Of a stretch of DNA of 64,000 nucleotides, positions 7,436 through 16,147 are shown piece by piece; the first letter of the stretch is position 1; every line of letters starts with the position of its first letter. The stretch is from Halonatronomonas sp051745085 (lineage in GTDB: Bacteria > Bacillota > Halanaerobiia > Halanaerobiales > Halarsenatibacteraceae): NCBI GenBank assembly GCA_051745085.1, contig JBNJDR010000002.1:36823-100822 (forward strand), in the 5' to 3' direction. A program made the translations under genes and the position numbers. The notes under the pieces are model-generated. The model saw nothing but the letters and a program-made list of their open reading frames with translations, did not search any database and was not told where the DNA came from.

Positions 7436-8416
7436 ATGGCTATTCAGGCAAGCTGTCAGCGAGAAATAGATTACCTTAGAATTTCGATCACCGATCGCTG
7501 CAATCTTCGCTGTCGGTATTGTATGCCCCCAGAAGGTGTCACTTATAAAGAACATGAGGAGATCATGCGATATGAAGAAATAGTTAAATTCGTTAAAGTA
7601 GCAGCCAGCCACGGGATAAGCCGGCTAAGGATAACCGGGGGAGAACCACTGGTGAGATTAGATGTGCCCGATCTGATCGAAAAACTTAGCTCAATTTCAG
7701 GGATAGAAGAAATCACCATGACCACCAATGGTTATTATCTGTTGGAGCAGGCAGAAAGTTTAGTCCAGGCTGGCCTAAACAGGATCAATATAAGTTTAGA
7801 TTCGCTTAATGAGGAAAAATTTAAGCATATAACAGGAACCGCCGGTCTGGCAAGAGTTTTAAAAGGGTTAAATAAAGCTCGTCTGATCGGTCTGGATCCT
7901 ATTAAAATAAATATGGTTGTCATTAAAGGAACTAACGATGATGAGATTATTGATTTTATAAAATTTGCTCAGGCGCATAATTATCACCTGCGTTTTATCG
8001 AGTATATGCCTTTAAGTGGCGAGGAGAGCAATAATGATAAATATATTTCGCTAGATGAGATTAAAGAAAGAATAATTTCTGCAGGCTATAATTTAGAGGT
8101 TGAATCCAGGATAAAAGGGAGCGGTCCGGCAGCTAATTACAGGCTTAATGGTGGGGGAACAACCATCGGCTTTATTTCTCCGATCAGCCATAATTTTTGT
8201 GCTAGCTGCAATCGACTCCGCTTAACTTCAGATGGTAAACTTAGACCGTGCTTGGCCATCGATGAAGAATATAACTTATATGATGAAGCGGGACAACTAT
8301 TACCTGAACAAGAAATAGAGGCAGTATTATTAACAGCCTGCCAGAAAAAACCGGTTCAGCATAATTTTGCTAATGCTGAAGACCACGGCCGGAATATGTC
8401 GCAGATAGGTGGATGA
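7436..8416 (+). CDS. moaA: GTP 3',8-cyclase MoaA
   Basis: MoaA performs the first step of pterin cofactor synthesis, the radical rearrangement of GTP. The N-terminal cluster is C22xxxC26xxC29 (CNLRCRYC), the second cluster uses C255, C258 and C272 (CASCNRLRLTSDGKLRPC), and the protein ends in GG as MoaA does for catalysis with MoaC. TGGEP and the NISLDSL segment are present. GGGAG at 7423-7427 is 8 bases from the ATG at 7436, which is favoured over an in-frame GTG at 7427 that overlaps the same Shine-Dalgarno. The stop overlaps the start of moaC. Confidence 0.96.
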   Translation: MAIQASCQREIDYLRISITDRCNLRCRYCMPPEGVTYKEHEEIMRYEEIVKFVKVAASHGISRLRITGGEPLVRLDVPDLIEKLSSISGIEEITMTTNGYYLLEQAESLVQAGLNRINISLDSLNEEKFKHITGTAGLARVLKGLNKARLIGLDPIKINMVVIKGTNDDEIIDFIKFAQAHNYHLRFIEYMPLSGEESNNDKYISLDEIKERIISAGYNLEVESRIKGSGPAANYRLNGGGTTIGFISPISHNFCASCNRLRLTSDGKLRPCLAIDEEYNLYDEAGQLLPEQEIEAVLLTACQKKPVQHNFANAEDHGRNMSQIGG

Positions 8417-8418
8417 TG

Positions 8419-9354
8419 ATGAATAAATTTACTCATATAGATGAAAAAGGTCAGGCAAATATGGTTGATATAACTGATAAGAAAGTTACAGATAGAAAAG
8501 CTGTAGCGGTGGGAGTGGTTAAACTTAAGCCGGAAACATTAAGGATGATAGAAGCTGGCCGAATCGAAAAAGGAGCGGTGCTGGAGACGGCAAGATTAGC
8601 TGGGATTATGGCAGTAAAGAAGACGGCGGAGTTGATACCACTCTGTCACCCTCTCTTACTTTCAGGTATAAACATTGACATGGAACAGAAGTGGCCGGAC
8701 CAGATCGTAATTACTTGTACTGTTCGCAACTCTGGCCAGACCGGGGTTGAGATGGAGGCCCTGCAGGGGGTTGCAACGGCCGCTTTAACTATATATGATA
8801 TGTGTAAGGCAGTAGATAAAACCATGGAGATCGGTGAGATTACCTTAAGAGAAAAAAGAGGTGGAAGTTCTGGAACTTATTCCGGTCATAAAGCGATCCG
8901 AGGCCAGGTGGCTGCGGTTGCTACAAGTGTAAAAAAAGGCACAAAGAAGAAACCCTTATTGCAGATAAAGTTAAAAGAAAACTACGGTATCGTTAATGAT
9001 GCTCATGCTGGTGATTGGCACAGGCAGGTTAGTTTATTGGCCGAAGAAAGTATCCAGAAAATGTTGGACTCAACTGAGGAAGATTTAAGAATTGGTTATG
9101 GTGATTTCGCGGAGAATATAACCACCCGCGGAGTAGAGATTGCCAGTTTGAAGCCGGGGGATATGCTAAAGTTTTCAAGTGGAGTTACTCTAGAAGTTAC
9201 CCAGATAGGCAAGGAATGCCATTCTGGCTGTGCCATATCTCAACAGGTGGGAGATTGTGTCATGCCAAGGGAAGGTATTTTTGCTAAAGTTATTACCGCC
9301 GGGCGGATCGCCCCGGGTGATGATTTTGTAATTGAGGTGACTTCCAGTGATTAA
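8419..9354 (+). CDS. moaC: MoaC-MOSC fusion: cyclic pyranopterin monophosphate synthase with C-terminal MOSC domain
   Basis: Residues 1 to about 157 are a full MoaC (NMVDITDKKVTDRKAVA, KKTAELIPLCHPLLLSGI, GVEMEALQGVATAALTIYDMCK, REKRGGSSG), which turns the MoaA product into cyclic pyranopterin monophosphate. Residues from about 165 to the end are a MOSC domain, with NDAHAGDWHRQVSLL, YGDFAENITTRG and a cysteine pair in GKECHSGC. MOSC domains handle sulfur or cofactor in the MOCO sulfurase group. Three ATG codons stand in a row at 8413, 8416 and 8419; AGGTGG at 8407-8412 favours the last. It overlaps moaA upstream, and mog starts within its end. Confidence 0.92.
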   Translation: MNKFTHIDEKGQANMVDITDKKVTDRKAVAVGVVKLKPETLRMIEAGRIEKGAVLETARLAGIMAVKKTAELIPLCHPLLLSGINIDMEQKWPDQIVITCTVRNSGQTGVEMEALQGVATAALTIYDMCKAVDKTMEIGEITLREKRGGSSGTYSGHKAIRGQVAAVATSVKKGTKKKPLLQIKLKENYGIVNDAHAGDWHRQVSLLAEESIQKMLDSTEEDLRIGYGDFAENITTRGVEIASLKPGDMLKFSSGVTLEVTQIGKECHSGCAISQQVGDCVMPREGIFAKVITAGRIAPGDDFVIEVTSSD

Positions 9355-9829
9355 AGCGGCAGTTATAACTGTTAGTGATAAAGGTTCTAAGGGACAGCGA
9401 GAAGATGTAAGCGGGCAGCTTATCAAAAAAATGATAACAGAAGAGGATTGGCAGTTAGCTTCTTATCAGATAATCCCCGATGAGAAAGAGGAGATTACCG
9501 CTTTACTGAAAGAAATTGCTGATGATCAATCGGCAGATTTGATCTTGACAACGGGTGGTACCGGTTTTGCCCCGAGGGATCACACTCCTGAAGCTACTCT
9601 GGCTGCGATCGATAAGGAAGTGCCAGGCATAGCTGAAAAAATGCGGGCTGATACTGCCCATTTCACTGAACTGACCTACCTTTCTCGAGCTAGAGCAGGG
9701 ATCAGAGCAAAAACTTTAATCGTAAACCTTCCTGGGAACCCAAAAGCGGTCAGGCAGTGTTTAAATGCAGTGATAAAAATTATACCCCACGGTATTTCTG
9801 TACTGCAGGGAGATATTACAGAACATTAA
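9347..9829 (+). CDS. mog: Molybdopterin adenylyltransferase MogA/MoaB family
   Basis: A 160-residue single-domain protein with the signatures of the family that adenylates molybdopterin before metal insertion: AAVITVSDKGSKGQREDVSG at the N-terminus, LILTTGGTGFAPRDHTPEAT in the middle and LIVNLPGNPKAVRQCL near the end. Its GTG start at 9347 lies within the last codons of moaC-MOSC, so translation is coupled. MogA and MoaB are too similar to separate by eye. Confidence 0.93.
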   Translation: MIKAAVITVSDKGSKGQREDVSGQLIKKMITEEDWQLASYQIIPDEKEEITALLKEIADDQSADLILTTGGTGFAPRDHTPEATLAAIDKEVPGIAEKMRADTAHFTELTYLSRARAGIRAKTLIVNLPGNPKAVRQCLNAVIKIIPHGISVLQGDITEH

Positions 9830-9845
9830 AGGATCGGTGGTTTAA

Positions 9846-11651
9846 ATGGATGGATGGATGGGAACTATCCTGGAGATTTCCTTAAATAAACAGAGTTATA
9901 AAGAGAAGCGATTAGATTTTACTTATTATGCTAAGTTTTTAGGGGGGAGAGGTCTGGGGGTAAGATTATATTTTGATTATGCTGTTCCCCAGGTTGCTCC
10001 TTTGAGCTCTGAGAATCCGCTTATATTTGCGGCTGGCCCTCTTACGGGAACCTTAATTCCCTCCACCGGGCGGTTAGCGGTAGTTAGTAAGTCCCCTTTA
10101 ACCAATACTATATTTGATTCTAATGCCGGGGGATTTTGGGGAGCCGAATTAAAAAAAACTGGTTATGATGCGATTATTATAAGAGGGAGCTCCGACCAGC
10201 AGGTTCGCCTTAAAATAAGGCCTGGTAAAGTAGAATTTATTCCGGCTCAGGATTTTAGCGGGCTAAGAGCTGCTCCAACCTGGGATAAGTTAAAGCAGTT
10301 AGAACCTGGCTGCAAACATGTTTATATTGGTCCAGCCGGAGAGAATCAGGTTAGGATGGCTTCGATTACTGTAGGGAAGAACAGAAATTTTGGCCGTGGA
10401 GGTCTCGGAGCCGTTCTGGGTCAAAAAAATGTCAAAGCCATTTCTATTCAAGGTGATCTCAAAGTTGGAGTCAATAATTTGACTCGGGCCCGATATTTGA
10501 AGGAACAGGCAGCAGATTGGTTAGCCAATAATTCGGTTACTGGTGAAAGCATGGGTAAATATGGAACCTCAATACTTTTGAACCTGGTTAACGAAGCCGG
10601 GTTACTGCCGACCAGAAATTTTCAGGAAACGAAATTTGCTGGAGCGGATAAGATATCCGGGGAAAATCTGGCAGAAAAAACCGTTAGTGATCGCGGGAGC
10701 TGTTATAATTGTCCCATCGTCTGCTCGCGCAAATTAAGGGCTGATAAGAGTGAAGAAAAATCCAGCCCTGAGTTTGAGTCGCTGGGGCATTTAGGCTCTA
10801 ATCTGGGTATTGATGACCTGGAGAGTGTGGGCGAACTTAATCATCTTTGTAACCAACTGGGTTTAGATACAATATCAACAGGTTCTACTATTGCTGCGTT
10901 GATAGAAATGGTAGAACGGGGATATTACGAATATCCTATCGAATTTGGCCAGGCAGAGAAGGTTAAAGATTTGATAGCTGCAATTGCTGAGCGGCAGGGT
11001 ATAGGTGATGAATTGGCAGAAGGTTCGTTAAGATTTAGCGAACGGAAAGGGTATTCTGAGTTAGCAATGCAGGTCAAGGGTCTGGACATCCCGGCTTTTG
11101 ATCCCCGGGGGATGAAAGGCCAGGCTTTGGGTTATATGACTTCTAACCGGGGAGCCTGTCACATTAGAGCTAACATGTTTAACCTGGAAATGTTCCCTGA
11201 TCAGGACGGGCTGGATAGGTACGATGAATCAGGCAAGGCAGCTTTGTTGGTTGAACTCCAGGACTTTAATGCCATTCTCGATTCTTTGATCGTATGTAAA
11301 TTCACCATGCTGGCTTTAGCAGAAGGCCTATATCAGGAAATGCTGGAAGCTGTAACTGGCGCAACTTTCACAGATGAAGAATTTATCTCAATAGGAACTA
11401 GAATATGGACGTTAGAAAGATTATTTAACCTTCAGGCTGGTTTTAGCAGAGAGGATGATTACTTACCGGAAAGGTTCAGCAAGCAGAAGGGGAGCGGTCC
11501 CAGCCGGGATAGTTTAGTGGATCAGGATAAACTCCTGACAGAATACTATTTCAATAGAGATTGGGATCATTCCGGCAAGCCAAATTATGAACAGGTTAAA
11601 AAGTTAGGTTTACAAAAGTTTTCCGGTAACCTGCAGCTTGAAGAAAATTGA
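9846..11651 (+). CDS. Aldehyde:ferredoxin oxidoreductase family protein (second copy)
   Basis: A 601-residue AOR-family protein with FLGGRGLGVRLY, STGRLAVVSKSPLTNT, IGPAGENQVRMASI, the cluster motif C286xxC289xxxC293 (CYNCPIVC), a fourth cysteine in DSLIVC (C484), and FDPRGMKGQALGYMTSNRGACH. It is clearly diverged from the first AOR (FESLGHLGSNLG replaces YESGWSFGADCG), so it is not a recent duplicate and probably has another substrate. It is co-transcribed with the cofactor genes and is followed by its own MoaD-like protein. ATGs at 9846 and 9858 are both possible; the first follows GGATCGGTGG. Confidence 0.92.
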   Translation: MDGWMGTILEISLNKQSYKEKRLDFTYYAKFLGGRGLGVRLYFDYAVPQVAPLSSENPLIFAAGPLTGTLIPSTGRLAVVSKSPLTNTIFDSNAGGFWGAELKKTGYDAIIIRGSSDQQVRLKIRPGKVEFIPAQDFSGLRAAPTWDKLKQLEPGCKHVYIGPAGENQVRMASITVGKNRNFGRGGLGAVLGQKNVKAISIQGDLKVGVNNLTRARYLKEQAADWLANNSVTGESMGKYGTSILLNLVNEAGLLPTRNFQETKFAGADKISGENLAEKTVSDRGSCYNCPIVCSRKLRADKSEEKSSPEFESLGHLGSNLGIDDLESVGELNHLCNQLGLDTISTGSTIAALIEMVERGYYEYPIEFGQAEKVKDLIAAIAERQGIGDELAEGSLRFSERKGYSELAMQVKGLDIPAFDPRGMKGQALGYMTSNRGACHIRANMFNLEMFPDQDGLDRYDESGKAALLVELQDFNAILDSLIVCKFTMLALAEGLYQEMLEAVTGATFTDEEFISIGTRIWTLERLFNLQAGFSREDDYLPERFSKQKGSGPSRDSLVDQDKLLTEYYFNRDWDHSGKPNYEQVKKLGLQKFSGNLQLEEN

Positions 11652-11674
11652 AGGCTTTCAGGAGGTATTTTATA

Positions 11675-11938
11675 ATGAATCAAGAATTAATAAATAATGA
11701 TGAAAAGATCGTTATTAATTTATATGGTGGTTTAGAAAAATATTCTCCTGAAAAGAAACGCAAAAATAATATACTCACGGCTGCCCAGGTGGAAACAGTA
11801 GGAGAGATAATTGAGTTTTATCATATTCCTCCCGATGAAGCTAGAATAGTGTTGCTGAACGGCAGGCACGTAGACATGAAACGTGAGGTATCAGGCGGAG
11901 AGGTTATCAGTATTTTTCCTCTCCTGGGAGGAGGCTGA
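11675..11938 (+). CDS. MoaD/ThiS-family sulfur carrier protein (second copy)
   Basis: An 87-residue small protein ending LLGGG, with ISIFPLLGGG matching the MoaD tail. AGGAGG around 11660-11665 selects the ATG at 11675 rather than an upstream TTG at 11648. It pairs with the second AOR exactly as the first MoaD-like gene pairs with the first AOR, which suggests enzyme-specific carriers or a structural role in AOR assembly. The body is more divergent from MoaD than the first copy. Confidence 0.82.
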   Translation: MNQELINNDEKIVINLYGGLEKYSPEKKRKNNILTAAQVETVGEIIEFYHIPPDEARIVLLNGRHVDMKREVSGGEVISIFPLLGGG

Positions 11939-11976
11939 TAAAATTTGCAGATTTTTAAGGAAGGAGTGAAGAATAG

Positions 11977-14349
11977 GTGAGAGAGTTTCATGCTAAAAAG
12001 TTAGGAAGAGAGCCGAAGTTTAAAACTCATCCCTGGAAAATCATCGAAGAAGAATTTAAAGTAGAGAAAAATCATCATCACGAATCTATCTTTTCTGTCG
12101 GTAATGGTTATATGGGGGTCCGGGGAACTTTAGAAGAGGATTATTCTGGACCCAGAGAAACTACTTGTCCCGGTTTTTACATAAATGGTTTTTTTGATAA
12201 TGAAGACATAATTTATGGCGAAGATGCTCCAAATTTACCTAGAAAAAGTCAGACCATAGTCAATTTAGCCGATTGGACAGAAATTAACTTATATATAGGT
12301 GATGAAAAATTAGATCTATTAACTGGAGAAACTAGAGAATACCAGCGGGAATTAGATATGCGCAAAGGAATTTTAAAGCGGACCTTTATTTGGAGAAGCC
12401 CGAGCGGCAAAGAGATGGAAGTTAAGATCATCAGGTTTCTTTCTTTAACAAGGAAAAATATTGGGATCATTGATTATACCTTCCGCCCCTTAAATTTCAA
12501 AGGTGAAGTTAGGTTGGTTTCTGCTTTGAATGGTGATGTTCATAATCCTCATCATTTTAGACAAAAGCAGGTATTAAAGACCATTAAAGCTGGTTTTACT
12601 AATAATAGATATTATCTAAATCAAAAAACTTCTCAGAGCGAATTAGAAGTAGCTACTGCTGTTAAAAATGTCTTCGCTACAGAATCTAAAGCTGACTTTA
12701 GATTGGATAAATATCGAATCGATAATAAATTACATGAAGAAAGAATAATTAAGACTAAAAAAGAAAATTGGTATCGCCTAACCAAATATGTTGCTTTGAA
12801 AACTTCTAAAAAAATTAAGCCTGATCGTCTGATCGGTCAGGTCCTAACTGACGTTAATGTAGCTGCCGAAGATGGTTATGATGTGTTGTTAAGCGAACAA
12901 AAGAAGTTTTTAGAAGAATACTGGGAAGATTTTGATCTGAAATTATATGGAGCAAAATCTCTGCAGCAGGCTCTCCGCTTTAATGCTTTTCAGCTGCTCC
13001 AGTCTACAGGTCAAGACGGGGAAACCAGTGTGGCTGCCAAAGGTTTATCAGGTGAATTTTACGAGGGCCATTATTTCTGGGATACAGAAGCTTATATAGT
13101 TCCTTTTTATATCTTCAATCGTCCTGAGATGGCAAGGAAATTACTGGAATTTCGCTATAATACTTTAGATAAAGCTAGAGACAATGCCAGGCGGGTCCGA
13201 TTAGATGGAGCTTTATATCCATGGCGAACTATAAATGGTGAAGAAGCATCCGGGTTTTTCATGGGTTCTACGGTGCAGTTTCATATAGATGCTGATATCG
13301 CTTATGCGATTTATTTATATTACACAGTTACTGAAGATAAGGAGTTTCTTTATTCTGCAGGAGCAGAAATTCTGGCTGAAACTGCAAGAATGTGGTACAG
13401 CCGGGGCAGTTTTATCAATAGTAATGGCGGCCATTTTTGTTTTAATGAAGTCTGTGGGCCTGATGAGTATAAACCCGGAGTTAATAATAATTGTTATACT
13501 AATTTCATGGCCCAATTCAATCTAAGATATGCGTGCAAGATTTTAAAACAGTTGGCTGAGGAGTCAGAAGAAAAGTATAATAATTTAAAAGAGAGGATCG
13601 GATTGAGAGAAGAAGAGCTAAGTAATTGGGATATGGCGGCCGATAAAGTTTATCTCCCTTTTAATGAAGATATGGGTATTCATCCTCAGGATGATTCTTT
13701 TGTCAATAAAGATCCGATTAATATTGATCAAGAAATATCAGATGAAGAATTGCCTTTAGTTCAGCACTGGCATCCTTTAACGATCTGGCGCTATCAATTG
13801 ATTAAACAGGCAGATGTTATTTTATTGATGTTAATGCTGGGTGATAATTTTTCCCTTGAGGAAAAAAAGGCGAATTATGATTATTACGAACCGAAAACTA
13901 CTCACGACTCCTCCTTATCACCTTCGGTATATAGTATCATAGCTTCGGAGATCGGTTATACTGAAGAAGCATTCAATTATTTTGTGCAGACAGCTCGACT
14001 TGATTTAGATGATTTTAACGAAAACGCCTGGCAGGGATTACATACGGCCGGTATGGGAAGCGCCTGGATGGTACTAGTTTTCGGCTTTGCTGGCATGAGA
14101 AGTTATCACGGCGAGATCCAATTTGACCCTTATCTGCCGGAGCAGATCGAAGGTTATCAATTTACTATCGCTTTTAAAGGCAGACATTTGAGAGTTAGAG
14201 TGGACTCTGAATCTACTAGTTATCGGCTGCTTTCAGGACCGGCTTTATATATTCATCATTGCGGCAAAAGGATCGAACTTGATCCCGGTGAAGAGGTTGA
14301 AGGACAAAATCGCAATTTAAATAAGTTACCATGGCGGGAAGAAGAATAA
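11977..14349 (+). CDS. Glycoside hydrolase family 65 disaccharide phosphorylase
   Basis: A 790-residue GH65 enzyme, the family that phosphorolyses alpha-glucosides such as maltose, trehalose, kojibiose or nigerose to glucose 1-phosphate. It shows the N-terminal beta-sandwich start (NGYMGVRGTLEE), GHYFWDTEAYIVPFY and LYPWRT of the (alpha/alpha)6 barrel, the catalytic acid Glu491 in FNEVCGPDEY, the KQADV motif, and the phosphate-loop-like THDSSLSPSVYS. The GTG start at 11977 has AAGGAG ten bases upstream. No sugar transporter or phosphoglucomutase lies next to it, so the substrate cannot be inferred. Halophilic anaerobes often use such enzymes for compatible-solute or storage sugar turnover. 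Confidence 0.92.
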   Translation: MREFHAKKLGREPKFKTHPWKIIEEEFKVEKNHHHESIFSVGNGYMGVRGTLEEDYSGPRETTCPGFYINGFFDNEDIIYGEDAPNLPRKSQTIVNLADWTEINLYIGDEKLDLLTGETREYQRELDMRKGILKRTFIWRSPSGKEMEVKIIRFLSLTRKNIGIIDYTFRPLNFKGEVRLVSALNGDVHNPHHFRQKQVLKTIKAGFTNNRYYLNQKTSQSELEVATAVKNVFATESKADFRLDKYRIDNKLHEERIIKTKKENWYRLTKYVALKTSKKIKPDRLIGQVLTDVNVAAEDGYDVLLSEQKKFLEEYWEDFDLKLYGAKSLQQALRFNAFQLLQSTGQDGETSVAAKGLSGEFYEGHYFWDTEAYIVPFYIFNRPEMARKLLEFRYNTLDKARDNARRVRLDGALYPWRTINGEEASGFFMGSTVQFHIDADIAYAIYLYYTVTEDKEFLYSAGAEILAETARMWYSRGSFINSNGGHFCFNEVCGPDEYKPGVNNNCYTNFMAQFNLRYACKILKQLAEESEEKYNNLKERIGLREEELSNWDMAADKVYLPFNEDMGIHPQDDSFVNKDPINIDQEISDEELPLVQHWHPLTIWRYQLIKQADVILLMLMLGDNFSLEEKKANYDYYEPKTTHDSSLSPSVYSIIASEIGYTEEAFNYFVQTARLDLDDFNENAWQGLHTAGMGSAWMVLVFGFAGMRSYHGEIQFDPYLPEQIEGYQFTIAFKGRHLRVRVDSESTSYRLLSGPALYIHHCGKRIELDPGEEVEGQNRNLNKLPWREEE

Positions 14350-15224
14350 TGAGCGATACCAATCCAGAAAAATCTATTTATTTTATTCTAGCAGGAGGAA
14401 TATTTGTTATTTCTTTTGCTGGTCTTTTCGTGGCTATGGCAGATGCTCCTGCGATTATAATCGCATTTTATCGGATGTTTTTTACTGTTGTATTTTTAAC
14501 TCCTATTTTTTTATATCGAGAAGACTGCAGGTTTGAATTGTTTCTAGATAGAAGACCAGGTATCATCGGTTTTTTTCTGGCGGTCCATTTTGTTCTGTGG
14601 GTATCAGCGTTTAAATTTACTGCTGTTGCTAATGCAGTAATTTTTATCGCGCTGCAGCCGATATTCACTCTTTTAATGGAAAAATTTCTGGCTAGCGATG
14701 ACTTGCGCCCTGGTATCTATAAAGGCCTGGCTCTGGCGATTATGGGTAGTTTAATTGTTGGTGCAGGTGACATAAATAATTTATTTGCCAGCATTAAAGG
14801 TGATAGTCTTGCCGTGCTGGCTGCTTTTTTTGCAGGATTGTACTTGTTTTCAGGGCGGAGTTTGCGGAGAAAGCTGGATTACTTTCCCTATATATTTATA
14901 GTTTATACTTATGCAACTGTTTTTCTTTTGATCGCTGTTATGTTTACCGGGGAGTCGTTTATAGGCTATGATCATACAAATTGGTTATTATTTGTAGGCT
15001 TAGCTTTAGGCCCGACGGTGATCGGTCATTCGGTCCTCAATTTAGCTGTGCGTTACGTTCCGACTACGTTAGTTTCTATCTCTATAATTGGGGAACCGGT
15101 TTTGACAAGTTTGTTAGCCTGGATCTTGCTAGGGGATAAGATTCCTGTTCTAACGATTTTTGGTGGCATCTTTATCATTGGCGGGATGTTGTTAGCTATG
15201 CGGAGTAACTTAAAGAAAGGATGA
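14349..15224 (+). CDS. EamA/DMT-superfamily transporter
   Basis: About 291 residues with ten predicted hydrophobic segments arranged as two EamA repeats (for example FYRMFFTVVFLTPIFL in the first and GPTVIGHSVLNLAVRYV with ISIIGEPVLTSLLAWILLGD in the second). The GEPV...LLAWILLGD segment is characteristic of the second EamA repeat. Substrates of this family are varied (amino acids, sugars, nucleosides). The ATG at 14349 overlaps the stop of the GH65 gene (TAATG); an upstream in-frame ATG at 14331 has no Shine-Dalgarno. Confidence 0.9.
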   Translation: MSDTNPEKSIYFILAGGIFVISFAGLFVAMADAPAIIIAFYRMFFTVVFLTPIFLYREDCRFELFLDRRPGIIGFFLAVHFVLWVSAFKFTAVANAVIFIALQPIFTLLMEKFLASDDLRPGIYKGLALAIMGSLIVGAGDINNLFASIKGDSLAVLAAFFAGLYLFSGRSLRRKLDYFPYIFIVYTYATVFLLIAVMFTGESFIGYDHTNWLLFVGLALGPTVIGHSVLNLAVRYVPTTLVSISIIGEPVLTSLLAWILLGDKIPVLTIFGGIFIIGGMLLAMRSNLKKG

Positions 15225-15230
15225 TTTTTT

Positions 15231-16124
15231 ATGAGATCTTCTCAAGAGGGTAAGGATTACTTAGTCAGGGCGATTACACCAGATAGACAGATAAGGATTT
15301 TAGCTGCCAGGAGCACAAATTTAGTAGAACAAGCCCGTGAGATGCATGAACTTTCTCCTCTTGCTGCAGCTGCTTTGGGAAGAACATTAACAGGAGCTGT
15401 TTTGACTGCTTCTCTTTTAAAATCTGGACATCAAGTTTCTCTAACCATAGATGGTGATGGGCCTTTAGGCAGGATTATAGCAGAAGCAAACTATAAAGGT
15501 GAGGTGAGAGGTTACGTGGCTCATCCCGAGGCTAACCTGCCTCTGAACCCTCAAGGTAAAATTGATGTGGCCGCCGGGATAGGTAATGGTCTTTTAACCG
15601 TGCGCAAAATTTTAGGGAGTGGGAAACCTTATGAAGGCAGCGTAGAACTGATCAGTGGTGAAATCGGGGAAGATCTAACCTATTATTTTACCCGCTCAGA
15701 GCAGATTCCTTCCTCTGTAGGCTTAGGGGTTCTGGTTAATCCCGATCTGGAAGTTCAAGCAGCGGGTGGTTTTATGGTTCAACTCATGCCCGCTGCAAGC
15801 GAGGAAGATATTGAGGTGTTGGAAAATAATATCGCTAAATTAGGTTCGCTTAGTCGGCTTATTGAAGATGGGAAAACGCCGGAAGATTTAATTGATCTGG
15901 TATTAGGGGATATTTATTACCGACAGCTTGAAGAAAAAGAAATTAATTTTACATGTAAATGCAGTAAAAACAGGGTGGCTGAACTTATTAGCGGGCTTTC
16001 TTCAGAAGATATCGAAGCTTCTTTAGAAGAGTATGGTCATTTAGAAATTCGCTGTCATTTTTGCAATCAAGTTTATCGGTTTGATGAAAGTGAAATAAAT
16101 GATATAATAGACGAAAATGAGTAA
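15231..16124 (+). CDS. hslO: 33 kDa chaperonin Hsp33
   Basis: A redox-activated holdase chaperone of 297 residues. The zinc-binding redox switch is intact: C242xC244 (CKC) and C275xxC278 (CHFC) with about 30 residues between. The N-terminal core has the usual opening (DYLVRAITPDRQIR), the ALGRTLTGAVLTASLLK helix and DGDGPLGRI. It begins seven bases after the transporter gene and shares its transcript. Its presence fits a cell that must survive transient oxygen, as do the flavodiiron protein and thioredoxin reductase further on. Confidence 0.96.
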   Translation: MRSSQEGKDYLVRAITPDRQIRILAARSTNLVEQAREMHELSPLAAAALGRTLTGAVLTASLLKSGHQVSLTIDGDGPLGRIIAEANYKGEVRGYVAHPEANLPLNPQGKIDVAAGIGNGLLTVRKILGSGKPYEGSVELISGEIGEDLTYYFTRSEQIPSSVGLGVLVNPDLEVQAAGGFMVQLMPAASEEDIEVLENNIAKLGSLSRLIEDGKTPEDLIDLVLGDIYYRQLEEKEINFTCKCSKNRVAELISGLSSEDIEASLEEYGHLEIRCHFCNQVYRFDESEINDIIDENE

Positions 16125-16147
16125 ATAATATTAGGAGGTTGATAAGA

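Noticed and set aside
9846..11651. Second AOR as an assembly duplicate of the first
   Set aside because: The two sequences differ throughout, including around the cluster and pterin motifs.
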